From positions 1 to 64,000 of the forward strand of contig JAPYSU010000001.1 in assembly GCA_029936425.1 (NCBI GenBank): a stretch of DNA of 64,000 nucleotides, written 5' to 3'. The translations under genes and the position numbers were made by a program. The notes under the pieces were generated by a model. It saw only the letters and a list, made by a program, of their open reading frames with translations. It was not told where the DNA came from and did no database searches. The DNA comes from Litorimonas sp. (GTDB lineage Bacteria; Pseudomonadota; Alphaproteobacteria; Caulobacterales; Maricaulaceae). Shown here one piece after another: positions 1 through 8,814 of the stretch. The number at the start of each line of letters is the position of its first letter. The stretch's first letter is position 1.

Positions 1-76
1 CCGTCGCAAGGGCCTCTCAGTCCCACCGTCCGATACACCAACACGCCACGCTAGCCCGCCTGTCCGTGTGTCCGGA

Positions 77-140
77 ACAATTTTGGTATGACCGAAACAG
101 AAATCGATTGAGTATCGATTTCCGGTCCAATCAAAATTGT
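77..140. repeat. Nested imperfect palindrome (64 bp)
   Basis: Three nested pairs of arms are visible: ACAATTTTG (77-85) with CAAAATTGT (132-140), ACCG (91-94) with CGGT (123-126), and GAAATCGAT (100-108) with ATCGATTTC (114-122) around a TGAGT loop. The rest of 1-441 holds no gene that I can support. The palindrome could be a mobile-element end, a recombination site or an RNA hairpin; the sequence alone does not decide. Confidence 0.6.
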
Positions 141-441
141 CAGAGCCAGGGCAACGCCCCGTCAATAACAACATCTTAAATATAGACCGGTTTCGGCGGG
201 TGGGGACGGGGTTTTTATTTTGTCAGAAAACTCAGTGGGTTAGGGCGAAGATAAATGCGGATCATTTATTATCAGGCATAATTTAGGCATTTGTAAAGAC
301 GAGGGTCAGCAATGAGGGCGCGGACAATAGCGAGTGTTTTTAATGGAGCGATTTTAAGACGCTGACCGGGTGTTCACATTGGCAGCTTAAGGCGTTAAAA
401 ACCAGGTTGCTTTATTGGCTTGCAGTGCAACAGTGTCCATA

Positions 442-1170
442 ATGAAACTACTAAAATATATCTTTATAATTGGGTTTCTTACTATTGCCGTCTACTTGGC
501 GTTGTTAGCGAACCCAACAGTGGTGTTTGCTCACAAAATTGAATATAAACAATTCACGGTCTGGTCGGATCGACCTATTGAGCCTGGTTGGAACGACGTT
601 CTTGATGATGCAGTTCGGCGATTGGAAACATCTGAACTCTACGACAAGAATATTCCATTACGCATTTTCGTGTGTAATAATCCATGGCGGTTACAGATTT
701 TCACTCGGAGTACGTCAGTAGGAGGGTTTGCAGACACATTTTTCACAAGAAATATATTTCTCCGTGAAGTTGTTGCAGCTAACAATCAGTTAATCCCTCC
801 GTATGGCACTCTCGCGGAGGCTCAGGCGCGTCCTTTATCCTATTTTGTTGCACATGAAGTTATTCATGTATTCCAGTCTAGGCACTTCGGGCGAACAGTT
901 AGTATTAGCTCTCCAACTTGGTTAGTTGAAGGATATGCCGACTTAATAGCAAAAGCTGGAGACTTCAATTTTAAAAAGAACCTTAAGCTCTTCAAAGAAG
1001 ACCACCCGATCATGAATCGAAGCCAGGCGAAAAGCGGTTTGTATAACCGTTATCATTTAATGACCGAGCATGTTATTTCCTCTCAAACGAAATCCATTGC
1101 AGAAATATTCCAATCTCCGCCACTGGAAGAGGTGGTCGTATCGGAGCTGAAAAGCAGACCTTTTGATTGA
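442..1170 (+). CDS. Secreted or membrane-anchored zinc metallopeptidase, peptidase-MA-like
   Basis: A 242-residue protein from the ATG at 442; an in-frame TTG at 415 would add nine residues before the hydrophobic segment and is less likely. Residues about 4-30 form a signal peptide or N-terminal membrane anchor. The zinc-binding motif HEVIH lies near residue 138 and is followed about 25 residues later by WLVEGYAD, the Glu-bearing second motif of gluzincin peptidases of the peptidase-MA type. The catalytic domain should therefore sit outside the cytoplasmic membrane. The substrate is unknown. The gene lies in an AT-rich stretch unlike the housekeeping genes downstream, which suggests horizontal acquisition. 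Confidence 0.7.
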   Translation: MKLLKYIFIIGFLTIAVYLALLANPTVVFAHKIEYKQFTVWSDRPIEPGWNDVLDDAVRRLETSELYDKNIPLRIFVCNNPWRLQIFTRSTSVGGFADTFFTRNIFLREVVAANNQLIPPYGTLAEAQARPLSYFVAHEVIHVFQSRHFGRTVSISSPTWLVEGYADLIAKAGDFNFKKNLKLFKEDHPIMNRSQAKSGLYNRYHLMTEHVISSQTKSIAEIFQSPPLEEVVVSELKSRPFD

Positions 1171-1305
1171 TAGTAATGGTTTCGCATGGCCTCTGCCTCG
1201 GGGGCGAGTTAAAATTTTGAGTGTTCTTCCTTGAGCGGTTCAGAACTGCAAGCTAACGTCTCTTTAGGGAATTTTTGAGGCATTGAAAAATAATAATCCC
1301 GTGGT

Positions 1306-1566
1306 ATGGATTTGTTCATGGCTGATCAGCAAGATTTCCAAGCGCAGTTCATTGAGGTCTTTCAGCCTGTTTTTATGTGGGGAATAGCCGCTTTAGAATT
1401 GGCGCTAGTCGTTTGCACTTTCTATTTGGAATTTCGAACAGGAAACGGGCCGTCCCTCCTATATACAATAATGCCTTTAAGCATCGCAATCGCGATTGCC
1501 TGGGCCGTTCTGTCAGTGCTCATAGCGCTTGTCATTTTTGGTATCAAAAATCGGGCCGCCCGTTAA
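1306..1566 (+). CDS. Small membrane protein with two transmembrane segments
   Basis: An 86-residue protein of unknown function. Two hydrophobic segments are visible, roughly residues 24-44 and 54-80, with a short charged loop (EFRTGNG) between them and a basic C-terminus, so both ends may face the cytoplasm. An alternative ATG at 1318 has a GGA seven bases upstream and may be the true start. It stands between two other unrecognised genes in the AT-rich left end of the window and shows no operon spacing to either. Confidence 0.45.
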   Translation: MDLFMADQQDFQAQFIEVFQPVFMWGIAALELALVVCTFYLEFRTGNGPSLLYTIMPLSIAIAIAWAVLSVLIALVIFGIKNRAAR

Positions 1567-1695
1567 ATCGCAAATATAAGTTCATGTCCGCTAAGGGGAT
1601 GTACTACGTTTTGCGACCGACTTAAAACGCCCAAGGTAAAACGCTCGTTTGTTTTCATTAAAGCCAATTTTAAGGCAAATGGGGTAAAATGAGGT

Positions 1696-2211
1696 ATGCC
1701 GAATTATAAAGATTCCATTTTACGCCACGAAAAAGAGGTTAATCGACTTCATGGAGCAATTTATGAAACTGTAAAGCATCGTGATAAGTCGCCTTCGTTA
1801 CGTGAAAAGTGGATTAGAGCAGCGAATGAATATCGCAGCTATCACTCTTCCATAGATGATTGGCTTGAACAAATAAGGAATTCTGACATCGCAAATTGGG
1901 CGGATGCCCGTGATTTTATTTTCCAATATTTGGAAATAGACCCAATCTATAATAATTCTGGCTATGCAAAAGAAATGATAGTTCAAAAAATTAAGAAGTG
2001 TGAACTCTCCGAGAAAGAAAAACAGATTCTTAGGACGCTAATAATAGGACGAATTAGATCAGTAGCATGGCGCGATTTTAGAAGGTTTTGCCAGTTGATA
2101 CCTCGCATTCAGAATAAAGCTTTTGTTGATGAGATCAGCGTCTATGCGGAATCAAAAGACAAGTCAGTTTCCCGACGAGCTATATTCGCAATGAAATATA
2201 TAACGCCCTAG
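1696..2211 (+). CDS. Hypothetical protein, possibly helical-repeat
   Basis: A 171-residue soluble, highly charged protein with no signal peptide or membrane segment. I do not recognise the family. The C-terminal 100 residues are predicted helical by eye, and the last stretch (KDKSVSRRAIFAMKYI) resembles a HEAT-type helix, but this is weak. GAGGT lies directly before the ATG with GGGG further upstream. The base composition is AT-rich like its left neighbours. It is followed by a terminator shared with convergent secA. Confidence 0.45.
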   Translation: MPNYKDSILRHEKEVNRLHGAIYETVKHRDKSPSLREKWIRAANEYRSYHSSIDDWLEQIRNSDIANWADARDFIFQYLEIDPIYNNSGYAKEMIVQKIKKCELSEKEKQILRTLIIGRIRSVAWRDFRRFCQLIPRIQNKAFVDEISVYAESKDKSVSRRAIFAMKYITP

Positions 2212-2292
2212 CGACTCATCCTGAGCGGCTTAATTTCGCCTAAACTAAGACACTGAGCTAAGGACTGCTTTTGGGGATATTGCCTCAAATAA

Positions 2293-2322
2293 AAAAGCCG
2301 CCCTCGAATGAAGGCGGCTTTT
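2293..2322 (-). terminator. Intrinsic terminator of secA (bidirectional)
   Basis: A perfect 10-bp stem AAAAGCCGCC / GGCGGCTTTT (2293-2302 with 2313-2322). In the minus direction it is followed by a T tract, 24 nt past the secA stop codon. The flanking A/T tracts allow it to act for the convergent gene on the plus strand too. Confidence 0.85.
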
Positions 2323-2345
2323 ATTTAATTCTTTAAATGCTCGTC

Positions 2346-5135
2346 TCAGAATTTGCCGTGGCAGTGTTTGAATTTCTTGCCGGAGCCGCAGGGGCAGGGC
2401 GAGTTTCGGCTGACGCCTTGCAGCTGCTCTTGCGTGAGCTGGCCTTCGACCGGCGGGTTCTGAGCGGGTTCTGAGCCTGCCGATTGAGACGCCGGTTTGG
2501 GCGCGGCGGCCGCGCCGACCATATCCATGGGGGAACGGGCGCGCCGGGTCGTCTGGGCCTGACCGCCTTCGTTTTTCAGTTCTTGCGAGGCGTTTTGCGC
2601 GGCCTTTTGCGTCGCGGCCTTTTGCTCTTGTTGCGCCCGTTGCTGTCTTTGCATCTGAACGTTCAAAAGCAGGTTCATCATCGCTTTGGTCACGTCTTCG
2701 CGGAGGCTCGTCAGCAAGCTGTCAAACAGGGTAAAGGCCTCTGACTTATATTCATTGAGCGGGTCTCGCTGGCCATAGGCGCGCATGCCGATCACGGATT
2801 TCAAGCTGTCGAGCTGCTGCAGATGTTCACGCCAGTTCTTGTCGATGACCTGCAGAAGGATCTGCTTTTGCGCGCGCAGGAGTTCGGATTCTTCCAAACC
2901 GTTTGAGAGCTGCGTAAAGGCGTCATCCCCGGCCTTTTTCAGACGGGTCAGCATTTCCTCATCGGCAATGCCTTCTTCCTGGGCCCATTTGTCAAACGGG
3001 ATGTCCATCATGATGGCGTCTTTGGTGGCCTCATGCAGGCCCTTGACGTCCCATTGTTCGGCGTAAGCCTTTTTCGGGATATGGGTGGCAATCAGATCCT
3101 CGGCGAGCTGGTGACGGAAGTCCTCGATGACATCTGAAACGTCATCATCGGTCATGAATTCCATGCGCTGTTCGAAAATCGTCCGGCGCTGATCGTTCAT
3201 GACGTCATCATATTTCAGCAGGTTTTTCCGGATGTCGAAATTGCGTTGCTCGACCCGCACTTGCGCGCGTTCCACCGCCTTGGACATGAAGCGATTGGTG
3301 AGGTGTTCGCCCTCTTCAAACTTCATTGTGGCCATCATGGATTTCAGTCGGTCTCCGCCGAAAATCCGCATCAGGTCGTCTTCGGTGGAGAGATAGAATT
3401 TGGACCGGCCGGGATCGCCCTGACGCCCTGTCCGGCCGCGAAGCTGATTGTCAATCCGGCGGCTTTCATGGCGCTCTGTCCCGAGGACGTAAAGACCGCC
3501 GGCTTCGAGTGCCTTTTCCTTGAGCTCGGCGATTTCGGCCTTGATTTTGGCTTCCTGTTCTTTGCGCTCGTCTTCCGTTGCGGTCTCGGGAATTTCCTGA
3601 TGGGCGCGCATTTCCAGATTGCCGCCCAGCTGAATATCGGTCCCGCGACCGGCCATATTGGTCGCAATCGTGACCGCGCCGGGCACGCCGGCCTGCGCCA
3701 CAATAGAGGCTTCCTGATCATGGAAGCGGGCATTGAGCACCCGGTGCGGCACGTCGCGCTGGGTCAGATATTCCGACAGGCGCTCTGATTTTTCAATGGA
3801 GACGGTGCCGACAAGAATGGGTTGGCCCTTGGCGGATTTCTCCTCGATATCATCGACAATGGCTTTGAACTTTTCCTGCTCCGTGCGGTAGATCACGTCT
3901 TCATCGTCGATCCGCTGAATGGGGCGGTTGGTCGGAATAACCAGCACTTCAAGGCCGTAAGTCTCGGCAAATTCGCCGGCTTCGGTTTCGGCGGTCCCGG
4001 TCATGCCGGAGAGTTTGTCGTAAAGACGGAAATAATTCTGCAAGGTGACCGACGCCATGGTGACGTTTTCCGGTTTGATATCGACCTTTTCCTTGGCTTC
4101 AATCGCCTGATGGAGGCCATCGGAGAGGCGGCGGCCCTCCATCATCCGGCCGGTAAATTCGTCAATCAGAACCACTTCATCCTTTTTGACAATATAGTCT
4201 TTGTCGCGGACATAGAGCTTATGGGCTTTCAGCGCTTGGTTGATATGGTGAACCACGGTGACGTTTTCGACGTCATAGAGGCTCTCGCCCTCGAACAGGC
4301 CGCGCTCATCCAGAAGCTCTTCGATCTGTTCATTGCCTTCTTCGTTAAAGGTGGCGGTGCGGGCCTTTTCGTCCACATCATAGCCCGCTTCGTCGATGAG
4401 CGGGATAATGCCGTCAATTGTGCGGTAAAGCTCTGACTTGTCATCAGTCGGGCCGGAGATAATCAGCGGCGTCCGGGCTTCGTCAATCAGAATGGAGTCG
4501 ATTTCGTCGATGATAGTGTAGACATGGCCGCGCTGCGCCATTTCCTCGACAGAGAACTTCATATTGTCGCGCAGATAATCAAAGCCGAATTCGTTATTCG
4601 TGCCATAGGTGATATCGCAATTATAGGCGGCTTTACGCTGATTGCCGTAAGCTTCGTAATTATTGATACAGTCCACGGTCAGGCCGAGAAAGCCGTAAAT
4701 CTGCCCCATCCATTCAGCGTCGCGTTTGGCCAGATAGTCGTTGACGGTGACGATGTGTACGCCTTTGCCGGTGAGAGCGTTGAGATAGGCGGCGAGGGTG
4801 GAGACGAGGGTTTTCCCTTCGCCGGTGCGCATTTCCGCGACTTCGCCGCGATGCAGCGTGATGCCGCCAATCAGCTGCACATCGTAATGGCGCTGTCCGA
4901 GCGTGCGCTTGGCCGCTTCGCGAACCGTGGCAAAGGCTTCCGGCAGGAGATCATCCAGAGTCTCGCCCTCCTCTGCCAGACGAGATTTGTAAACTTGCGT
5001 CTGGGCCTTGAGCTCTTCATCGGTCATCGCTTCGAATTGCGGCTCAAGGGCGTTGATCTTTTCTACGAGGGGACGCAGTTTTTTGATCGTTCGGTCGTTT
5101 TCAGTCCCGAAAATCTTTTTGGCGATGCCTAACAT
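2346..5135 (-). CDS. secA: Protein translocase ATPase SecA
   Basis: SecA is the ATPase motor that drives preproteins through SecYEG at the inner membrane. The 929-residue length is normal. Walker A (GEGKT) is at about residues 105-109 and the DEID-type Walker B at about 210-213, followed by the second nucleotide-binding fold and the helical scaffold. A Gln/Ala-rich linker near residues 840-910 leads to the C-terminal zinc-binding SEC-C motif CPCGSGKKFKHCHGKF, which contacts SecB and lipids. The start is an ATG at 5135. It is divergent from the PpiC-like lipoprotein gene across about 225 bp that must hold both promoters. Confidence 0.98.
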   Translation of the reverse strand: MLGIAKKIFGTENDRTIKKLRPLVEKINALEPQFEAMTDEELKAQTQVYKSRLAEEGETLDDLLPEAFATVREAAKRTLGQRHYDVQLIGGITLHRGEVAEMRTGEGKTLVSTLAAYLNALTGKGVHIVTVNDYLAKRDAEWMGQIYGFLGLTVDCINNYEAYGNQRKAAYNCDITYGTNNEFGFDYLRDNMKFSVEEMAQRGHVYTIIDEIDSILIDEARTPLIISGPTDDKSELYRTIDGIIPLIDEAGYDVDEKARTATFNEEGNEQIEELLDERGLFEGESLYDVENVTVVHHINQALKAHKLYVRDKDYIVKKDEVVLIDEFTGRMMEGRRLSDGLHQAIEAKEKVDIKPENVTMASVTLQNYFRLYDKLSGMTGTAETEAGEFAETYGLEVLVIPTNRPIQRIDDEDVIYRTEQEKFKAIVDDIEEKSAKGQPILVGTVSIEKSERLSEYLTQRDVPHRVLNARFHDQEASIVAQAGVPGAVTIATNMAGRGTDIQLGGNLEMRAHQEIPETATEDERKEQEAKIKAEIAELKEKALEAGGLYVLGTERHESRRIDNQLRGRTGRQGDPGRSKFYLSTEDDLMRIFGGDRLKSMMATMKFEEGEHLTNRFMSKAVERAQVRVEQRNFDIRKNLLKYDDVMNDQRRTIFEQRMEFMTDDDVSDVIEDFRHQLAEDLIATHIPKKAYAEQWDVKGLHEATKDAIMMDIPFDKWAQEEGIADEEMLTRLKKAGDDAFTQLSNGLEESELLRAQKQILLQVIDKNWREHLQQLDSLKSVIGMRAYGQRDPLNEYKSEAFTLFDSLLTSLREDVTKAMMNLLLNVQMQRQQRAQQEQKAATQKAAQNASQELKNEGGQAQTTRRARSPMDMVGAAAAPKPASQSAGSEPAQNPPVEGQLTQEQLQGVSRNSPCPCGSGKKFKHCHGKF

Positions 5136-5359
5136 GAAAATTCCTGATTTAGTACGGGGGTCGGGAAAAGTCGGGGCGGCTTTCCGCAGAGACTATTCAA
5201 AGGCCCGGTCATTCTTTGTGTCGACTTAGGAAGCCTCCCTTGGTAAGTCAATAAACGCGGCCAGTTATCCTGCATCAAACCCGCTTTTACCGCTGTAGAA
5301 AGCCCTGCCTCGCAAAAACGAGACGGAAACAAGCAGAAACAAGATTGAAAGACCCTACT

Positions 5360-6307
5360 ATGTCCCGATTTCTCTTCCTCCTGATTGTCTCTCTCGGCGT
5401 TATAATAGGGGGCTGCCAGGATGAAGCCGTGCGTGAAAATGTGGCCGAGAAGGCCGAGAGCGCCCGTCTGGGACGCGTGGAAGTGGCCAAGGTCGGCGAT
5501 AGCTCGATTTACCGCATGGATGTCGAGCGGCTCGCCCTTGAAAAAGGCAATCTGGCGCCCGGCGAGACTCTGGAGCAAACCGATCCGGTGTTTCAGCAGC
5601 TCTTGGAAGAGCTCATTGATCAACGTCTGCTGTCTCAGGCGGCCCTGCGGCGCGGGCTGGACAATACGCCTGAGAATAAGCGGCGTCTGGCCGCAGCCAG
5701 AGAGCGTATTCTCGGCAATATTCTGGTGGAGGAGCACCTCAAGGAAACCGTAAATGATAACACTATTCGCCGTATGTATGACCAGCAGGCAGAGCTGGCC
5801 AATCGCGGCGACGAAATCCGCGCCCGTCATATCCTGCTCAGCGATGAAGCCTCGGCTTTGGCCGCGCAAACCGCTCTGGCCGAAGGACAGGGTTTTGCCG
5901 AGCTGGCCCGCTCTGTCAGCATTGACGCCGGCAGCCGGGAGCAGGGCGGCGATTTGGGCTGGTTTACCCGCGACATGCTCAATCTCGAATTTACCCGCAA
6001 AGTTTTTGCCACGCCTGTGGGGGAGCGGACGGAGCCTTTTCAGACCTCTCAGGGATGGCATATTGCCGAAGTCCAGAACCGCCGGGGCTCTCAACAACAA
6101 AGCTTTGAAGAGCTGCGCCCCAATATTGTGAAATTCATGACATTTGACGCTATTCAATCCCTGTTGCAGGAGCTGCGGCGCAAGAGTGAAATTGAAACTT
6201 TCTACTCGCGTGCTCCCGAAGATAGCCTGGTTTTACCGGAAGAGACTGAGGGCGGCGGTGAAGAAGAAATCGGCATAGAAGAAGAGACGACTTCAGACGA
6301 TGGCTAA
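5360..6307 (+). CDS. Parvulin-type peptidyl-prolyl isomerase lipoprotein
   Basis: A 315-residue lipoprotein starting at the ATG 5360 (an upstream TTG at 5345 is in frame but less likely). The signal peptide ends in the lipobox IIGGC. A SurA_N-like helical segment follows, with EELIDQRLLSQAALRRG typical of periplasmic PPIases. The parvulin (rotamase) domain occupies roughly residues 150-245, with the hallmarks RARHILL, GGDLGWF and FQTSQGWHIAEV. The C-terminus is an acidic low-complexity tail. It probably chaperones secreted or outer-membrane proteins in the periplasm. It overlaps argJ by 8 nt, so both are likely co-transcribed; the neighbourhood with secA fits a secretion role. Confidence 0.88.
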   Translation: MSRFLFLLIVSLGVIIGGCQDEAVRENVAEKAESARLGRVEVAKVGDSSIYRMDVERLALEKGNLAPGETLEQTDPVFQQLLEELIDQRLLSQAALRRGLDNTPENKRRLAAARERILGNILVEEHLKETVNDNTIRRMYDQQAELANRGDEIRARHILLSDEASALAAQTALAEGQGFAELARSVSIDAGSREQGGDLGWFTRDMLNLEFTRKVFATPVGERTEPFQTSQGWHIAEVQNRRGSQQQSFEELRPNIVKFMTFDAIQSLLQELRRKSEIETFYSRAPEDSLVLPEETEGGGEEEIGIEEETTSDDG

Positions 6308-7541
6308 ATATACTCTTTCTCCCTTTGCGCCCAAATCATTTCCCGCTTTGCCGCCTCTCAAAGGCTTTACCATGGCGACGGCGGAAGCCGGCGTGCGTTA
6401 TCAGGGGCGGACGGATCTCTGGGTTTTGCGCGCCGACGCCGGGACGGCTCTGGCCGGGGTCTTTACCAAAAATCTCTGCCCCGGCGCGCCGGTGGATTGG
6501 TCACGCCAGGCCCTGACGAAAGACACAGAAGGGCCGCGTCTGGTGATCGTCAATTCCGGAACGGCCAATGTCTTTGGCGGGCAAAAAAGCCGCGATGCCG
6601 TGACCGAAACGGCCAAAGGCGCAGCGGGTGTGTTCGGCGTGGACGCAGATGCTATCCAGCTCGCCTCGACGGGCGTTATCGGCGTGCCTTTGGACGCGTC
6701 AAAACTTGTCGATAAATTTCCCGAAATACATAAAAACTTACGCGCCGATGGGTGGGGGGACGCCGCCAAAGCGATCATGACAACGGACACCCACGCCAAA
6801 GGCGCCACGGCGACGGCAGAGATCAAAGGCACAAAAGTCACGATAAACGGCATCGCCAAAGGCTCGGGCATGATCGCGCCGGATATGGCCACGATGCTCG
6901 CCTATATAGCCACGGACGCCGCTATCTCTAAATCTGCCTTGCAGGCCCTGCTTTCGGAGCTGGTGGAGACAAGTTTTAATTCGATTACGGTCGATAGCGA
7001 CACCTCCACCTCTGACACGCTTCTTTTGCTGGCCAGCGGACAGGCGGGAAATGCGATCTGCGAAGACGCAAATGAACCGTGCCTGACCGGATTTAAACAG
7101 GCGCTTCATGCCGTGATGAAGGATCTGGCCCTGCAAATCGTCAAGGACGGAGAAGGGCTGACCAAATTTGTCACCGTCCATGTCTCTGGCGCGGCGTCAG
7201 ATAAATCCGCCAAAAAAATCGCGATGAGTATCGCCAATTCCCCGCTCGTGAAAACCGCAATTGCCGGACAGGACGCCAATTGGGGGCGCATCGTCATGGC
7301 GGTCGGAAAAGCGGGGGAGCCGGCCGAACGCGACAAACTTTCCATCTGGATGGGGCCGCACCTCTTGGCCGAACGCGGCGAAGCGGCGCCGGATTATACA
7401 GAGGCGCAAGGCGCGGCCTATATGAAAGAAGCGGAAATAGATATTCGTGTGGATTTGGGCCTCGGCGACGGGGAAGCGGAAGTTTATAGCTGCGATTTGA
7501 CCCATGGCTATATCGACATCAACGCCGATTACAGAAGCTAA
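6300..7541 (+). CDS. argJ: Bifunctional glutamate N-acetyltransferase / ornithine acetyltransferase ArgJ
   Basis: ArgJ transfers the acetyl group from N-acetylornithine to glutamate, and can also use acetyl-CoA, in cyclic arginine biosynthesis in the cytoplasm. The 413-residue protein contains the autoproteolysis motif ATML at residues 197-200; Thr198 becomes the N-terminal nucleophile of the beta chain. The usual NSGTAN and GxDxNWGR (GQDANWGRIVMAVG) signatures are present. Its start overlaps the end of the preceding lipoprotein gene, and mutT follows 4 nt after its stop, indicating one transcript. Confidence 0.97.
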   Translation: MAKYTLSPFAPKSFPALPPLKGFTMATAEAGVRYQGRTDLWVLRADAGTALAGVFTKNLCPGAPVDWSRQALTKDTEGPRLVIVNSGTANVFGGQKSRDAVTETAKGAAGVFGVDADAIQLASTGVIGVPLDASKLVDKFPEIHKNLRADGWGDAAKAIMTTDTHAKGATATAEIKGTKVTINGIAKGSGMIAPDMATMLAYIATDAAISKSALQALLSELVETSFNSITVDSDTSTSDTLLLLASGQAGNAICEDANEPCLTGFKQALHAVMKDLALQIVKDGEGLTKFVTVHVSGAASDKSAKKIAMSIANSPLVKTAIAGQDANWGRIVMAVGKAGEPAERDKLSIWMGPHLLAERGEAAPDYTEAQGAAYMKEAEIDIRVDLGLGDGEAEVYSCDLTHGYIDINADYRS

Positions 7542-7545
7542 TTAA

Positions 7546-7989
7546 ATGTTAGAAACACCAAATAAGCGCCCCGTCATTTACGTGGCGGCGGCCGCGATGA
7601 TAGATGCGGATGGACGCGTTTTGATAACGCGCCGCCCAGCCGGAAAACCCCATGCCGGACAATGGGAATTTCCCGGCGGCAAGGTCGAAGACGGCGAAAC
7701 CCCGGAGCAGGCGGTCAACCGCGAACTGCGCGAGGAATTGGGACTGGAGCCTTGCGAAAGCTGTCTTCAGCCTTTCTCTTTCACCTCTTATGCCTATCCG
7801 GATTTCCACCTTTTTATGCCGCTCTATCTCTGCCGCCAATGGGATGGTTTTGCGATGCCAAAAGAGGGACAAGGCATTAAATGGCTCTATCCCAGCCAAA
7901 TTGTCGAACTGGATCTGGTCGAAGCGGATGTGGAGCTGGCGCAGGAATTGGCGGATAGATTGCCGCACGGGAAACGGTTTGCGGTTTAG
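7546..7989 (+). CDS. mutT: Nudix hydrolase MutT (8-oxo-dGTP diphosphatase)
   Basis: A 147-residue Nudix protein with a complete Nudix box at residues about 44-67 (GGKVEDGETPEQAVNREL then REELGL). The length and N-terminal strand order (VAAAAMIDADGRVLITRRP) match MutT, which removes oxidised dGTP from the nucleotide pool. The GKPHAGQWEFPGGK stretch is typical of MutT proper. It begins 4 nt after argJ and is probably translationally coupled to it. The substrate is inferred from the family. Confidence 0.88.
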   Translation: MLETPNKRPVIYVAAAAMIDADGRVLITRRPAGKPHAGQWEFPGGKVEDGETPEQAVNRELREELGLEPCESCLQPFSFTSYAYPDFHLFMPLYLCRQWDGFAMPKEGQGIKWLYPSQIVELDLVEADVELAQELADRLPHGKRFAV

Positions 7990-8002
7990 TTTTGGGAGAA
8001 AA

Positions 8003-8374
8003 GTGATTTTTGATTTGAATAGTGTAGTTGTAGATTTTGTAGTAAGAACTGAAGACCCTGAAACTTGGCGTATTGTTTTAGTAGAGAGTGGGCCTTGGGA
8101 AGATATCAACCAAGAGTTATATCGCGTTCAAGACCGTCTTTATAATTGCGTAGATAACTTGATTGAGGGAGGATTGGCGAGAAAGTTTCCAGAAACTCGA
8201 AATAAGAAAATTTTAATTCAATTCGATGGTTATAATTTACCCGAAGCTAGGTTTGCAGAATTTTATAATTCGTTTTCAAGTCGAATTTTCTTAATACCGG
8301 ACTTCGCGAAAGCGCTAAAAGAGAGCGATTCTGTAAAGGAAATCACTTTTAGCCTAAACCTTCAGCAATACTAG
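8003..8374 (+). CDS. DUF6572-like hypothetical protein
   Basis: I place the start at the GTG 8003 because GGGAGAA precedes it by about 3-9 nt and all upstream codons belong to mutT read in another frame. The 123-residue product has the pattern PWEDINQELYRVQDRLYNCV and then a basic strand (NKKILIQFDGY), which resembles the DUF6572 family, small single-domain proteins often found near toxin or immunity genes. No function is known. The gene is more AT-rich than mutT, 13 nt upstream, and may have been acquired together with the parDE pair that follows. Confidence 0.55.
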   Translation: MIFDLNSVVVDFVVRTEDPETWRIVLVESGPWEDINQELYRVQDRLYNCVDNLIEGGLARKFPETRNKKILIQFDGYNLPEARFAEFYNSFSSRIFLIPDFAKALKESDSVKEITFSLNLQQY

Positions 8375-8436
8375 AGGTTACACTACTCGGACCTTGCTCG
8401 AATGTTTCAATTCAAAAAATTCATGCTCATAATGTG

Positions 8437-8454
8437 TCCCGCCCTTCGGCGGGA
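8437..8454. repeat. Short hairpin TCCCGCC-CTTC-GGCGGGA
   Basis: A perfect 7-bp stem with a CTTC loop, flanked by CTCAT and ATGAG. It follows the DUF6572-like gene and may act as its transcript end, but no T tract follows directly. The flanks resemble the CGCTCATCCC repeat arms seen elsewhere in the window. Confidence 0.5.
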
Positions 8455-8529
8455 TGAGCGGGGAAAAAGGATTTTTTAAGGTTTTCATCCACTCCCACTC
8501 CCCTAGAATGTTGCTTCGAAACTGAAAGC

Positions 8530-8546
8530 ATGATAATAATTATCAT
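8530..8546. promoter_or_regulatory. Palindromic operator upstream of parDE
   Basis: The arms ATGATAAT (8530-8537) and ATTATCAT (8539-8546) form a perfect inverted repeat around one base. A second one, ATATC-CGGA-GATAT, spans 8550-8563 and contains the ribosome binding site of parD. Ribbon-helix-helix antitoxins bind such palindromes to repress their own operon, so this is the likely autoregulatory site. Confidence 0.7.
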
Positions 8547-8566
8547 AACATATCCGGAGATATATT

Positions 8567-8812
8567 ATGCCCAGTAGTTACGCCCTCGGCTCTCATTTCG
8601 AAGATTTTATGAGTCAGCTCATCAAAGAGGGGCGATATAATTCCAAGAGCGAAATTTTGCGGGAAGGATTACGGGCGATTGAGGATCGCGAGCAACAACG
8701 CGCGATAAAACTGGAAGCTCTTAAATCGGCTGTCATGGACGGCGTTAAGAGCGGTCCCGGCATCCCAAGCGACGAAGTACGACAGCATTTTGCCAAGCGC
8801 CGCAAATCGTAA
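8567..8812 (+). CDS. parD: Type II antitoxin, ParD/CopG family
   Basis: An 81-residue ribbon-helix-helix antitoxin. The N-terminal part (SSYALGSHFEDFMSQLIKEGRY, about residues 3-24) and NSKSEILREGLRAIEDRE are characteristic of ParD: a beta strand for DNA contact, then two helices for dimerisation. The C-terminal tail (GIPSDEVRQHF) should wrap and neutralise the ParE toxin. CGGAG is 7 nt before the ATG. The parE start lies 2 nt after its stop, so the pair is an operon, probably repressed through the palindromes just upstream. Confidence 0.92.
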   Translation: MPSSYALGSHFEDFMSQLIKEGRYNSKSEILREGLRAIEDREQQRAIKLEALKSAVMDGVKSGPGIPSDEVRQHFAKRRKS

Positions 8813-8814
8813 AA

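Noticed and set aside
5129..6157. 342-codon minus-strand frame opposite the PpiC-like lipoprotein gene
   Set aside because: Antisense to a clear lipoprotein PPIase gene and without recognisable motifs or a start signal.
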